A DNA stretch of 6,742 nt from Nautiliaceae bacterium (GCA_027063075.1 JAMOSM010000133.1:1-6742), one strand, 5' to 3'; positions 1 to 6,022 are shown, counted from the stretch's first letter. Numbers and translations: made by a program. The notes: a model not told the origin generated them from the letters alone.

Positions 1-568
1 GTGGAAGCATAAAGGCTTTTTGAGACCCTCCAATTACTACGTCAATATTACTTGTATCAATATCTTCAACTCCAAGGGCAGTAATTCCATCAGCAACTAT
101 CATAATATCAGGATTTATAAGTTTAACTTCAGCTGCAATCTCTTCAACCGGATGTCTAAGCCCTCCTGCAGATTCACTAATTTGTATAAAAAGACTATCA
201 ATATTTTTATCATCTTCAATCGCTGCTACTATTTCATCAACACTTGCAGGGGTATCCCAGTCATATTTAATCTCTTTATATTCAATTCCATAAGCCTCAC
301 AAATTTTACCCCATCTCTCACCAAACTTTCCGGCATTAATAGTAAGAGCCTTATTTTTAACAATATTTATTACACTCGCTTCCATTGCTCCAGTTCCTGA
401 GCTTGTTAAAAATACAGCTTCTGGAAGATGAGTTAGATTTTTAAACCTATCAAGTGCTTCAAGCAAAATTACCTTAAACTCAGGCGTTCTGTGATGAATA
501 GTCTCATCAAGAAACGTTTTTCTAACAAAAAGAGGAATTTCAACCGGTCCCGGTGTTGCCAAAATCAT
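1..568 (-). CDS. Class V (serine/alanine-glyoxylate type) aminotransferase, N-terminal 189 residues, cut by window edge
   Basis: This is a PLP-dependent fold-type I aminotransferase of the class V family that includes serine-glyoxylate, alanine-glyoxylate and serine-pyruvate enzymes. The visible part begins MILATPGPVEIP, the usual family opening. It has the cofactor-phosphate loop SSGTGAMEA (residues 56-64), the substrate/cofactor segment SESAGG (131-136), the PLP-ring aspartate in VADG (Asp160), and the Schiff-base lysine in GSQKAFMLP (Lys184). The frame runs open to position 1, so the C-terminal half lies outside the window. The start is well fixed: the ATG overlaps the tkt stop as ATGA, and a full AGGAGGT sits 5 bases upstream inside the last tkt codons. 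Translational coupling to tkt is therefore likely. The amino donor and acceptor cannot be told from this half; a role in serine, glycine or alanine metabolism is inferred. The family call is secure, the substrate is not. Confidence 0.93.
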   Translation of the reverse strand, partial: MILATPGPVEIPLFVRKTFLDETIHHRTPEFKVILLEALDRFKNLTHLPEAVFLTSSGTGAMEASVINIVKNKALTINAGKFGERWGKICEAYGIEYKEIKYDWDTPASVDEIVAAIEDDKNIDSLFIQISESAGGLRHPVEEIAAEVKLINPDIMIVADGITALGVEDIDTSNIDVVIGGSQKAFMLP

Positions 569-2433
569 TTATTACCTCCTAATTTTTGTGCTATCTTTTC
601 TGCATCAAATCCAAAATGTTTATAAACTTCACTTCCTTTTCCACTTGCCCCAAAAGTATTCATTCCGATTACTTCATCCGCATATTTATACCATTCAAAA
701 CCTCTGTTAGCCTCAATTGCTACAACTTTTCCTTTTAGTAATTCTTTTTTAAATTCATCGTCTTGTTTATCAAACAAATCAAAACAAGGAACACTTACAA
801 CCCTTGCATCTAACTTCTCAGCCACATCCATTGCCAAATTTACTTCGCTTCCGCTTGCAACCAAAGTTAAATCATTTCTTCCGCCTCTAAGAAGATAAGC
901 ACCACGGCTTAAATCCACTTCTTTTGGAGTAATATTTTTAAGTCCCTGGCGGCTTAGAGCAAAAACTACAGGTGCATCAATATTAAGTGCCGCTTTCCAG
1001 GCATTTACATTTTCATTTGCATCTGCAGGTCTGAAAACATACAGATTTGGAATGGCTCTAAGACTTGTTAAATGTTCAACCGGCTGGTGAGTCGGTCCAT
1101 CTTCTCCTACTACGATACTGTCGTGAGTAAAAATCCAATAGTTTTTATGGCTACTAAGAGCTGCAATTCTAAGCGCACCCCTTAAGTAATCGCTAAATAC
1201 CAAAAACGTCGCAGCATATGGTAAAAATCCATAAGCAGAAAATGCATTGTTAATTGCAGCCATTGCGTGTTCTCTGATTCCGTATTGAATATTTCTTCCG
1301 TGAGGAAACTTATCTTCTCCTTCAAGCCATGTATTGTTACTTGGAGCAAGGTCTGCACTGCCTCCAAGAAAGCTTGAAATAGCTTTTGCGATTGCATTTA
1401 GAATAATTCCGTTACTTTTTCTTGTAGCGATACTCTCACCCTCTTTAAATTCAGGCCACTTGATTTTAGAATAGTCTTTTTCAAAAAAGGCTTTAATTTC
1501 ACCAACCCTTGCTTTTTTCTCCCATTCTCTTTCAAAAAGCTCTCCTCTTTCTTTTACACATCTAAATCTAATCAAAACATCATCAGGTACATAAAACGTT
1601 TTATCAACCGGGAATCCTGCAGCTTCTTTTGATTTTTTAATTACCTCTTCTCCAAGTGGGGCTCCGTGCGTTTTTTCACTCCCTTCAAGCCCGACAGCCC
1701 CTCTTGCAATAATTGTTTTTGCAATTATCAAAGTAGGTCTTCCATCAGACTCTCTTGCCTTAATTAAAGTCTTTTTAATATCGTCAAAATCGTGCCCGTT
1801 CATCTCAAGCACTCTAAAGTTTTGAGCTTCAAACCTTTTTTTTATATCATCTTTAAATACCTCTTCAACTTCACCCTCGATTGATATATTGTTTGAATCA
1901 TAAATCAAAATCAAATCTTCAAGTTCTAAACTCCCGGCGATTGAGCAGGCTTCGTATGAAATTCCTTCTTCCAAATCCCCATCTCCGCAAAAACACCATA
2001 CTTTATGGTCAATTTCAGGAAATTTTTTATGCATAAATTTTTTTGCCATTGCAAAGCCAACTGCATTTGCCACACCTTGTCCTAAAGGTCCTGTTGTTAC
2101 TTCAATTCCCGGAGTGTGTCCGTATTCCGGATGTCCTGGAGTCCTGCTTCCAAGCTGACGAAAAGCTTTTAAATCATCCATCGTAATATCATATCCCCAA
2201 AGATAAAGCATCGAATAAATTAAAGGGGTTGCATGCCCACCTGAGAAAACCACTCTATCTCTATTAATAAAATCGGGATTATGAGGGGTAAGTCTTACAA
2301 CATCACTAAACTCAACCATAATATCGGCAAGCCCAAGAGCCGCTCCGGGATGCCCTGATTTTGCCTTCTCTACCATATCGGCTGCCAAAAACCTTATTGT
2401 ATCAGCCATCTTTTTTTTCATTTCTAAATCCAT
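565..2433 (-). CDS. tkt: Transketolase
   Basis: Thiamine-diphosphate and Mg2+ dependent transketolase. It moves two-carbon ketol units between sugar phosphates in the non-oxidative pentose phosphate pathway, in the cytosol. At 622 residues it is somewhat shorter than the E. coli enzyme (about 660); the shortening is mainly in the linker near residues 290-345. Visible motifs include SGHPGAALG (26-34), the active-site His in SGGHATP (64-70), RTPGHPEYGHTPG (97-109), the ThDP motif GDGDLEEG (150-157) ending in NN (181-182), GGSADLAPSN (357-366), the cofactor-activating Glu in YGIREHAM (Glu388), and GEDGPTHQPVEHL (443-455) with RPADANE (468-474) in the Pyr domain. All three domains appear intact. 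The start ATG shares one base with the ispA stop (TAATG) and has AAGGAG five bases upstream. An A8 run falls in codons 6-8. In an autotroph lacking oxidative pentose phosphate steps it would supply pentose and erythrose phosphates; that is inference. Confidence 0.98.
   Translation of the reverse strand: MDLEMKKKMADTIRFLAADMVEKAKSGHPGAALGLADIMVEFSDVVRLTPHNPDFINRDRVVFSGGHATPLIYSMLYLWGYDITMDDLKAFRQLGSRTPGHPEYGHTPGIEVTTGPLGQGVANAVGFAMAKKFMHKKFPEIDHKVWCFCGDGDLEEGISYEACSIAGSLELEDLILIYDSNNISIEGEVEEVFKDDIKKRFEAQNFRVLEMNGHDFDDIKKTLIKARESDGRPTLIIAKTIIARGAVGLEGSEKTHGAPLGEEVIKKSKEAAGFPVDKTFYVPDDVLIRFRCVKERGELFEREWEKKARVGEIKAFFEKDYSKIKWPEFKEGESIATRKSNGIILNAIAKAISSFLGGSADLAPSNNTWLEGEDKFPHGRNIQYGIREHAMAAINNAFSAYGFLPYAATFLVFSDYLRGALRIAALSSHKNYWIFTHDSIVVGEDGPTHQPVEHLTSLRAIPNLYVFRPADANENVNAWKAALNIDAPVVFALSRQGLKNITPKEVDLSRGAYLLRGGRNDLTLVASGSEVNLAMDVAEKLDARVVSVPCFDLFDKQDDEFKKELLKGKVVAIEANRGFEWYKYADEVIGMNTFGASGKGSEVYKHFGFDAEKIAQKLGGNK
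574..580 (-). promoter_or_regulatory. Strong Shine-Dalgarno AGGAGGT for the aminotransferase, inside the tkt 3' end
   Basis: The minus strand reads AGGAGGT five bases before the aminotransferase ATG. The same bases encode the last glycines of transketolase (GGA GGT AAT AAA TGA). The site fixes the downstream start and suggests that ribosomes finishing tkt reinitiate on the next gene. Confidence 0.85.
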
Positions 2434-3281
2434 TATAACTCCTTTTTATTTTTATGCCTGTAAAGATATTTTTCCAACAAACCGTTAAGCTCGTTTTTTA
2501 AGTTTTCATCAAAACTTTCAAGTTCTTTTTTAAGTTCATCTGCTAACTTATCGGCTTCTTTTAATGCTTTTTCTTTACCTAAAATCGTTACAAATGTGTT
2601 TTTATGTAAATCAATTCCTGTAGTTTTTCCGGTTTTGCTTTCATCTTCTAAGTCTAATAAATCATCTTGAATTTGAAATAAAAGCCCCAGTTTTAAACCA
2701 AAATCATAAAGCTTTTTAGCAAGTTCATTTTTATTAACAACAATAGCCCCCATTTTTAAAGAAGCCGCTATAAGTTTTGCCGTTTTATTAAGATGAAGTT
2801 CTTTAAGCTCATTAATATTTAATTTTTTATCTTCAAAATACAAATCAATAGCCTGTCCTAATACCATGCCCCTCGGGCCTGCATTTTGAGAGAGAATTTT
2901 AATAAGCTCCACTTTCACATCACTGTGCATCGGAGCTTTGCTTAAAACCTCAAAAGCATAAGTATTCAATGCATCCCCTACTAATAAAGCAGTCGCTTCA
3001 TCATAAGTAATATGAAGAGTAGGATGCCCTCGTCTAAGAGATGCATTATCCATAACAGGCAGGTCATCGTGAATAAGTGAATAAGTGTGAATCAGTTCAA
3101 CTGCAAAAGCTGCATATTTTGCATTTTCTACTAAAAGTGGATTATAAGCTTTTACAACCGCTAAAAGAAGTTTTGGCCTAAAGTGCTTTCCTCCTGCTAA
3201 AAGCATTTCATTTAAGGCCTTTTCAAAAAAAGGATGAAAAGTTTTAATTTTTATTAAGTTCTCTTTTATAAATTTTTCCAT
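2433..3281 (-). CDS. ispA: Polyprenyl diphosphate synthase, probably (2E,6E)-farnesyl diphosphate synthase
   Basis: Trans-isoprenyl diphosphate synthase that condenses IPP with DMAPP or GPP, feeding undecaprenyl phosphate and quinone side chains. At 282 residues it fits bacterial IspA. It shows the GGKHFRP substrate-binding segment (30-36), the first Asp-rich motif DDLPVMD (72-78, the DDxxxxD form typical of bacterial FPP synthases) followed by RRG (83-85), GQAIDL (142-147), and the second Asp-rich motif QIQDDLLD (203-210) followed by GKTTGIDL. The fifth residue before the first motif is Tyr67, an aromatic that in characterised enzymes limits the chain to about C15; this supports FPP over GGPP, though the position alone does not prove it. 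The ATG directly follows the stop of the PDZ gene with no spacer, and AAGG lies six bases upstream. The stop overlaps the tkt start by one base, so it belongs to one operon with its neighbours. Confidence 0.95.
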   Translation of the reverse strand: MEKFIKENLIKIKTFHPFFEKALNEMLLAGGKHFRPKLLLAVVKAYNPLLVENAKYAAFAVELIHTYSLIHDDLPVMDNASLRRGHPTLHITYDEATALLVGDALNTYAFEVLSKAPMHSDVKVELIKILSQNAGPRGMVLGQAIDLYFEDKKLNINELKELHLNKTAKLIAASLKMGAIVVNKNELAKKLYDFGLKLGLLFQIQDDLLDLEDESKTGKTTGIDLHKNTFVTILGKEKALKEADKLADELKKELESFDENLKNELNGLLEKYLYRHKNKKEL

Positions 3282-4178
3282 TTATCGCCTTAGAGGTATA
3301 TTTATTGTAATTCCATCTTTTTTAACTGTAATTGTAACATTTTTGTTAAATGAAAGTATTTTTTTCAATTCCTCAAAAGAATTTATTTTTATATTATTAA
3401 CAGCTATAAGCTTAGCCGGAGGCTTAACAAAAGTTTTTTGAATAATACTTTCAGGAAGCTTTATTATTTTTAGATTTTTATCTATTTCTATTCCATAATA
3501 AATTAACGGAGTAAAATTATATAATTTTTTTCTGACTTTCAAAGCAACAGTAGTTTTGTTAGTCTTAATTACTATAACATCTCCTTTTTTTCCAAGAATG
3601 ACATATTTCGAAAAAGTTTTTACATTTGCAGGTTTTAGATTAATTTTTACAATTTTATCTCCCACTTTTATATCTTTAACATAAAAAGGGTCTATGCTTT
3701 TTACAATCATATTTTTATCCACTTCTATACCAATATCCCCCCAATAACCATATTTTACAAAATGTTTTATAAATTCACTTTTTAAAAAGCCATCTCCTCT
3801 GCCAACCCCATAAGCCTTGCAAAAAATATCTGTCACAATACTGTTTATCTCACCTTTAACACTAAGTTTTGCAAAATTTAAAAATTCCATATCCTTTGCA
3901 AAAGTTCCCCCATAAACACTTTCATAATTAACAAAAGCCATAAACCATCCAAGTTTAGCATTATCATAAAACTTAATAGGATTTTTGTTTTTCTGTTTTA
4001 CCACATACATTTTAGTAAAAGGGTCAAAGAAAATATAATTATGAAGTTTAGAAAATGTAACACTCCTATTTTTAGTAACCGGAATTAACTCTTTTATATT
4101 TTTATATTTTTGAAAACAGGGGGAAAAATCTATTTTAAAAGCAAACAAAAAAAGAGGAAAAAAAAGTAAAAATCTCAT
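3282..4178 (-). CDS. Exported protein with two PDZ-like domains (conserved Campylobacterota family)
   Basis: A 298-residue protein of unknown function. It opens with MRFLLFFPLFLFAFK, one basic residue followed by a strongly hydrophobic stretch, which is a signal peptide or N-terminal anchor; there is no lipobox, so the mature protein should be periplasmic. Residues about 20-140 form an unfamiliar domain with the only two cysteines (Cys21 and Cys120), a possible disulfide. Residues about 145-218 and 226-298 look like two degenerate PDZ domains. Each has a (Y)GIEIDKN-type strand; the first has VKDIKVGDKIVKIN and the second PPAKLIAVNNIKINSFEELKKIL, the usual 'reduces to X, with which it does Y' PDZ pattern. 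No protease domain is present, so a scaffold or peptide-binding role is inferred. The start overlaps the ybaB stop as ATGA with only a weak AGGA close by, suggesting coupling. I recall a similar periplasmic protein between YbaB and IspA in Campylobacter jejuni. Confidence 0.85.
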   Translation of the reverse strand: MRFLLFFPLFLFAFKIDFSPCFQKYKNIKELIPVTKNRSVTFSKLHNYIFFDPFTKMYVVKQKNKNPIKFYDNAKLGWFMAFVNYESVYGGTFAKDMEFLNFAKLSVKGEINSIVTDIFCKAYGVGRGDGFLKSEFIKHFVKYGYWGDIGIEVDKNMIVKSIDPFYVKDIKVGDKIVKINLKPANVKTFSKYVILGKKGDVIVIKTNKTTVALKVRKKLYNFTPLIYYGIEIDKNLKIIKLPESIIQKTFVKPPAKLIAVNNIKINSFEELKKILSFNKNVTITVKKDGITINIPLRR

Positions 4179-4462
4179 TGTCCTAAATTCATTCCTCCAA
4201 ACATATTAAGAGCTTCTCTTTTCTTATCTTCTACAGCCATTTTAATAGCATCATTTACAGCACTCATAATAAGAATTTGCAAAGATTCTTTATCTTCAAG
4301 TAAAGAATCATCAATTTTTAAATCAATTACTTCAAGTTTTCCATTTACACTCGCTTCTACAAGTCCGCCACCGCTTTTTGCCGTATAGGTTTTATTATCA
4401 GCTTGCTGCATCTGCTCCTGAAGCTTTTGCATCATTTCATTTAAATCAATATTTCCAAACAT
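4175..4462 (-). CDS. ybaB: YbaB/EbfC family nucleoid-associated protein
   Basis: Small DNA-binding, nucleoid-associated protein of the YbaB/EbfC family, which forms tweezer-shaped dimers. It has an N-terminal amphipathic helix rich in Met and Gln (NEMMQKLQEQMQQ), then the family core SGGGLVEASVNGKLEVIDLKI and a C-terminal helix SAVNDAIKMAVEDKKREAL. Two ATG codons lie in tandem (4463-4465 and 4460-4462). AGGAGG at 4467-4472 sits one base from the first and four from the second, so I take the second as the start, giving 95 residues; the alternative adds one Met. The start shares one base with the panD stop (TGATG). In many bacteria ybaB lies near recR or dnaX; here it sits between panD and the PDZ protein. 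Its influence on this operon, if any, cannot be read from the sequence. Confidence 0.93.
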   Translation of the reverse strand: MFGNIDLNEMMQKLQEQMQQADNKTYTAKSGGGLVEASVNGKLEVIDLKIDDSLLEDKESLQILIMSAVNDAIKMAVEDKKREALNMFGGMNLGQ

Positions 4463-4836
4463 CATTCCTCCTGTAAATAAGTAGTTTTTTCGATAATATT
4501 ATTATTATCATCAACAATAAGCACAGCCGGTTTAAATTTTTTTGCTTCATCTATACTCATCTGAGCATAAGCAATAATAATTATTTTATCTCCAGGATGC
4601 ACTTTTCTTGCAGCAGCCCCGTTTAGACATATATCTCTTTTTCCTCTCTCACCCTTAATAACATATGTTGAAAATCTCTCTCCGTTATTAATATTTACAA
4701 TATCAACTTTTTGCCCTACAAAAAGGTTTGCTTCTTCCATTAATTCTTCATCAATGGTAATAGAACCTACATAATTTAAATTTGCATCAGTTACAGTAGC
4801 TCTGTGGATTTTGCTATAAAGCATTTCAATTGTCAT
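4462..4836 (-). CDS. panD: Aspartate 1-decarboxylase (pyruvoyl-dependent) proenzyme
   Basis: Converts L-aspartate to beta-alanine for pantothenate and CoA synthesis, in the cytosol, as a tetramer. The 124-residue proenzyme is expected to cleave itself between Gly24 and Ser25 (NYVGSITID), turning Ser25 into the pyruvoyl group. Residues known from the E. coli enzyme sit at matching positions: Lys9 and His11 (SKIHR), Arg54 and Tyr58 in ERFSTYVI, and Asn72 in LNGAAA. The length and the match of MTIEML to E. coli MIRTML support this start over the internal Met5. AAGGGA precedes it inside the nine-base gap after the ferredoxin stop. The partner genes panB and panC are not in the window, so CoA synthesis genes are at least partly dispersed here. 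The stop overlaps the ybaB start. Confidence 0.97.
   Translation of the reverse strand: MTIEMLYSKIHRATVTDANLNYVGSITIDEELMEEANLFVGQKVDIVNINNGERFSTYVIKGERGKRDICLNGAAARKVHPGDKIIIIAYAQMSIDEAKKFKPAVLIVDDNNNIIEKTTYLQEE
4467..4472 (-). promoter_or_regulatory. Shine-Dalgarno AGGAGG deciding the ybaB start
   Basis: A consensus AGGAGG lies within the last panD codons (CAG GAG GAA TGA). Its spacing is one base to the first of two tandem ATG codons and four to the second, which favours the second. It also indicates panD-ybaB translational coupling. Confidence 0.75.
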
Positions 4837-4845
4837 TTTCTTCCC

Positions 4846-5181
4846 TTACGCCCAAAATTCCTTAGGAATCAGATATTCTTCAACAGGTTTCCCTTCAATA
4901 ATATGCTCTTTTAAAATTCTATCAATCTTTTCTTTATCCAAATCTACATACATATAACTCCCAGGCTCAACAAGCATTACAGGTCCAAAATTACATCTAT
5001 TTAAACATCCTGTAGGGACTATCCAGTTTATCATAGGGTCAATTCCCATTTCCATCATTTTTTGTTGTGTATATGGAAACAAATCCTCTTTTCCTTCTCT
5101 AACACAACTTGGTTTTGGAAAATTCGGCGGTCTTTTTACCTGACACATAAATATTATATTTTTTGGTTTTGGCATTTGCAT
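4846..5181 (-). CDS. Thioredoxin-like [2Fe-2S] ferredoxin
   Basis: A soluble electron carrier of the thioredoxin-fold [2Fe-2S] ferredoxin family, related to Aquifex Fd4 and the clostridial ferredoxin, and to the NuoE/HoxE subunit domain. Numbered from the chosen start, the four cysteines are Cys13, Cys26, Cys59 and Cys63, giving gaps of 13, 33 and 4. These match the cluster-ligand spacing I recall for Aquifex Fd4 (Cys9, 22, 55, 59). The segments FMCQVKRP, PSCVREG, and VPTGCLNRCNFGPVMLV carry the ligands. An in-frame GTG at 5185-5187 overlaps the AAGGAG ribosome site and cannot use it; the ATG at 5179-5181 lies five bases after it, so I choose that start (111 residues). It is the first gene after the two -10 boxes and precedes panD by nine bases. 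The redox partner is unknown. Cluster type is well supported; the physiological role is not. Confidence 0.93.
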   Translation of the reverse strand: MQMPKPKNIIFMCQVKRPPNFPKPSCVREGKEDLFPYTQQKMMEMGIDPMINWIVPTGCLNRCNFGPVMLVEPGSYMYVDLDKEKIDRILKEHIIEGKPVEEYLIPKEFWA

Positions 5182-5186
5182 ATGCA

Positions 5187-5192
5187 CTCCTT
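5187..5192 (-). promoter_or_regulatory. Shine-Dalgarno AAGGAG deciding the ferredoxin start
   Basis: AAGGAG preceded by further A residues lies five bases before the ATG at 5179-5181. The upstream in-frame GTG shares its last G, which rules that GTG out as a start using this site. Confidence 0.8.
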
Positions 5193-5203
5193 TTTTTTAC
5201 CCT

Positions 5204-5209
5204 ATTATA
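5204..5209 (-). promoter_or_regulatory. Promoter -10 box (TATAAT), proximal, for the ferredoxin-panD operon
   Basis: A perfect TATAAT in the context GATATAATAGGG lies 22 bases before the ferredoxin ATG. Transcription would start near 5197, leaving a leader of about 16 bases holding the ribosome site. No good -35 box is seen; epsilonproteobacterial housekeeping promoters commonly rely on the -10 box plus AT-rich upstream DNA. Confidence 0.6.
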
Positions 5210-5217
5210 TCTTAAAG

Positions 5218-5236
5218 AATTAACTATTTATTAATT
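5218..5236 (-). repeat. Perfect short inverted repeat AATTAA-N7-TTAATT between the two -10 boxes
   Basis: The six-base arms are exact, separated by TAAATAG. The left arm overlaps the distal -10 box. All pairs are A-T, so an RNA hairpin would be weak; a dimeric protein binding site is possible. In DNA this AT-rich such a repeat can arise by chance. Confidence 0.3.
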
Positions 5237-5242
5237 ATATCA
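5234..5242 (-). promoter_or_regulatory. Extended -10 box (TGATATAAT), distal, overlapping the macro gene stop
   Basis: TGATATAAT combines a perfect -10 hexamer with an upstream TG (extended -10). Its TGA is the stop codon of the macro-domain gene. It lies exactly 30 bases upstream of the proximal box and would start transcription near 5227, adding a 5' extension that contains the inverted repeat at 5218-5236. Confidence 0.5.
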
Positions 5243-5698
5243 CATTCTTTCAACTAAAATTACTTTTGCAATTAAAGGGTCAAAATATTTTCTCATAATT
5301 TCTTTTACTTTTTTCTTTTCAAGCCCTCCAACTCCTGTACCTAAATAAGGGGTAATTACAAAAACTTCTTTATTATCTAAAAACTCAGCTATATTTTTGC
5401 AGATTTTTTCTATTATTTCATAATCCGGAGCTACTTTTAAAGCTCCGGGTCTATAATCCATAACAGCCGCATGAATTGCAAACTCATAACTCTCACACGG
5501 ATAAACGGTAACAGCAATGTCTCCAGGATTTAAAAAACCGTGTGTTTTAACCCATTCATCCATAACTTCTTGAAGCTTTGGGCACATTCTTTTTAAAACC
5601 CCGCTAACTCCACTACCGAGCTTTAATAGCGTATTGCTTGGATTTATAATATAATCACCTTTAAAATCTCTTATGTCACCTCTTATTACTTCAAACAT
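5240..5698 (-). CDS. Macro-domain (ADP-ribose binding/hydrolase-like) protein
   Basis: A stand-alone macro domain of 152 residues. Features in order: FEVIRGDIRDFKGDYIINPSN (the GDI...D.IINPSN strand and adenine/ribose region, with an Asn pair near residues 19-22), LGSGVSGVLKR (the glycine-rich loop, usually GGGV.G or GAGVAG), GDIAVT, FAIHAAVM, and TPYLGTGVGG (the phosphate/ribose loop). HAAVM together with LGTGVGG recalls macro proteins of thermophilic archaea and bacteria. Such proteins bind ADP-ribose and some remove it from proteins or deacetylate O-acetyl-ADP-ribose; which activity applies here is unknown. The ATG at 5696-5698 shares one base with the stop of the sugar transferase remnant (TGATG). 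A TTG just before it (5699-5701) is six bases from AAAGG and would add one residue. No ADP-ribosyltransferase partner is visible in the window. The strain may rely on transcription passing through the remnant. Confidence 0.85.
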   Translation of the reverse strand: MFEVIRGDIRDFKGDYIINPSNTLLKLGSGVSGVLKRMCPKLQEVMDEWVKTHGFLNPGDIAVTVYPCESYEFAIHAAVMDYRPGALKVAPDYEIIEKICKNIAEFLDNKEVFVITPYLGTGVGGLEKKKVKEIMRKYFDPLIAKVILVERM

Positions 5699-6015
5699 CA
5701 ATACGCACCTTTTCTTGTAATTACTATATAAGCAGTTTTAAGTAAAATCATAAAATCAAGCTCAAACGACCAGTTTCTTATATACCATACATCTAGTAAA
5801 ATTCTTTCATAAAAAGGCAGTTCGTTTCTTCCACTGACCTGCCAAAGCCCTGTAATACCCGGCTTTACCCGTTTGTAATATTCAAAATATTTTCCCATCT
5901 CTTTTATCTCATCAGGAAGATAAGGTCTTGGCCCAATAACTGCCATTTCTCCTTTTAAAACATTTATAAGCCAAAACAACTCATAAACAGAAGTCTTTTT
6001 TAAGAATTTTTTTGA
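5698..6015 (-). pseudogene. 3' remnant of a polyprenyl-phosphate phosphosugar transferase (WbaP/PglC superfamily)
   Basis: The intact enzyme would attach a sugar phosphate to undecaprenyl phosphate at the inner membrane, the first step of a surface-polysaccharide unit. Only about the last 105 codons remain. NVLKGEMAVIGPRPYLPDEI, VKPGITGLWQVSGRNELPF, ERILLDVWYIRNWS, LDFMILLKT and the terminal RKGAY are typical of the WbaP-type C terminus. Homology continues upstream of any ATG: the in-frame segment KKFLKKTSVYELFWLINV aligns with the family pattern (GRFLRKTSLDELPQLxNV). There the catalytic Asp-Glu dyad reads Tyr-Glu (Tyr codon 5983-5985). A stop at 6037-6039 closes the frame, so the membrane helix and the KFR.M region are absent. 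Possible starts are TTG at 5977-5979 without a ribosome site, or ATG at 5944-5946 with AAGGAG only two bases away; neither would restore activity. The remaining frame is clean, so the loss may be recent. Confidence 0.82.
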
Positions 6016-6021
6016 TATTAT
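6013..6021 (+). promoter_or_regulatory. Extended -10 box (TGATATTAT) for the wzz-like gene
   Basis: TGATATTAT lies 23 bases before the plus-strand ATG and follows a T-rich stretch, as expected for epsilonproteobacterial promoters. Transcription would begin near 6028, leaving a leader of about 17 bases containing the AAAAAAGG ribosome site. There is no clear -35 box. Confidence 0.45.
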
Positions 6022-6022
6022 A
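6017..6022 (-). promoter_or_regulatory. Minus-strand -10 box (TATAAT) facing the remnant and macro gene
   Basis: A perfect TATAAT on the minus strand overlaps the plus-strand -10 box. If active, it would transcribe the sugar transferase remnant and the macro gene from near 6010. Given the AT-rich DNA, the hexamer could also be chance. Confidence 0.35.

Noticed and set aside
20..400. Open frame of 126 codons on the plus strand
   Set aside because: It lies opposite the aminotransferase, whose motifs are clear; the product is low complexity (Asn, Ile, Ser, Phe rich) and no ribosome site is seen.
1182..1397. Open frame of 71 codons on the minus strand in another frame
   Set aside because: It lies entirely within the intact transketolase and has no family features.
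5185..5187. GTG as the ferredoxin start
   Set aside because: It overlaps the AAGGAG ribosome site; the ATG at 5179-5181 is correctly spaced and leaves the cysteine spacing unchanged.
5191..5198. A8/T8 homopolymer runs (also at 2411-2418 and 4158-4165) as phase-variation tracts
   Set aside because: Eight-base A/T runs are expected in DNA this AT-rich; phase-variable tracts in this phylum are usually longer G/C runs, and one of these lies in essential tkt.
5218..5236. Inverted repeat as a transcription terminator after the macro gene
   Set aside because: The stem is six A-T pairs only and is not followed by a T run on the minus strand; two -10 boxes flank it instead.
5977..5979. TTG as the start of a functional 93-residue sugar transferase
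   Set aside because: There is no ribosome site, family homology continues in frame upstream of it, and the product would lack the dyad and the membrane helix.
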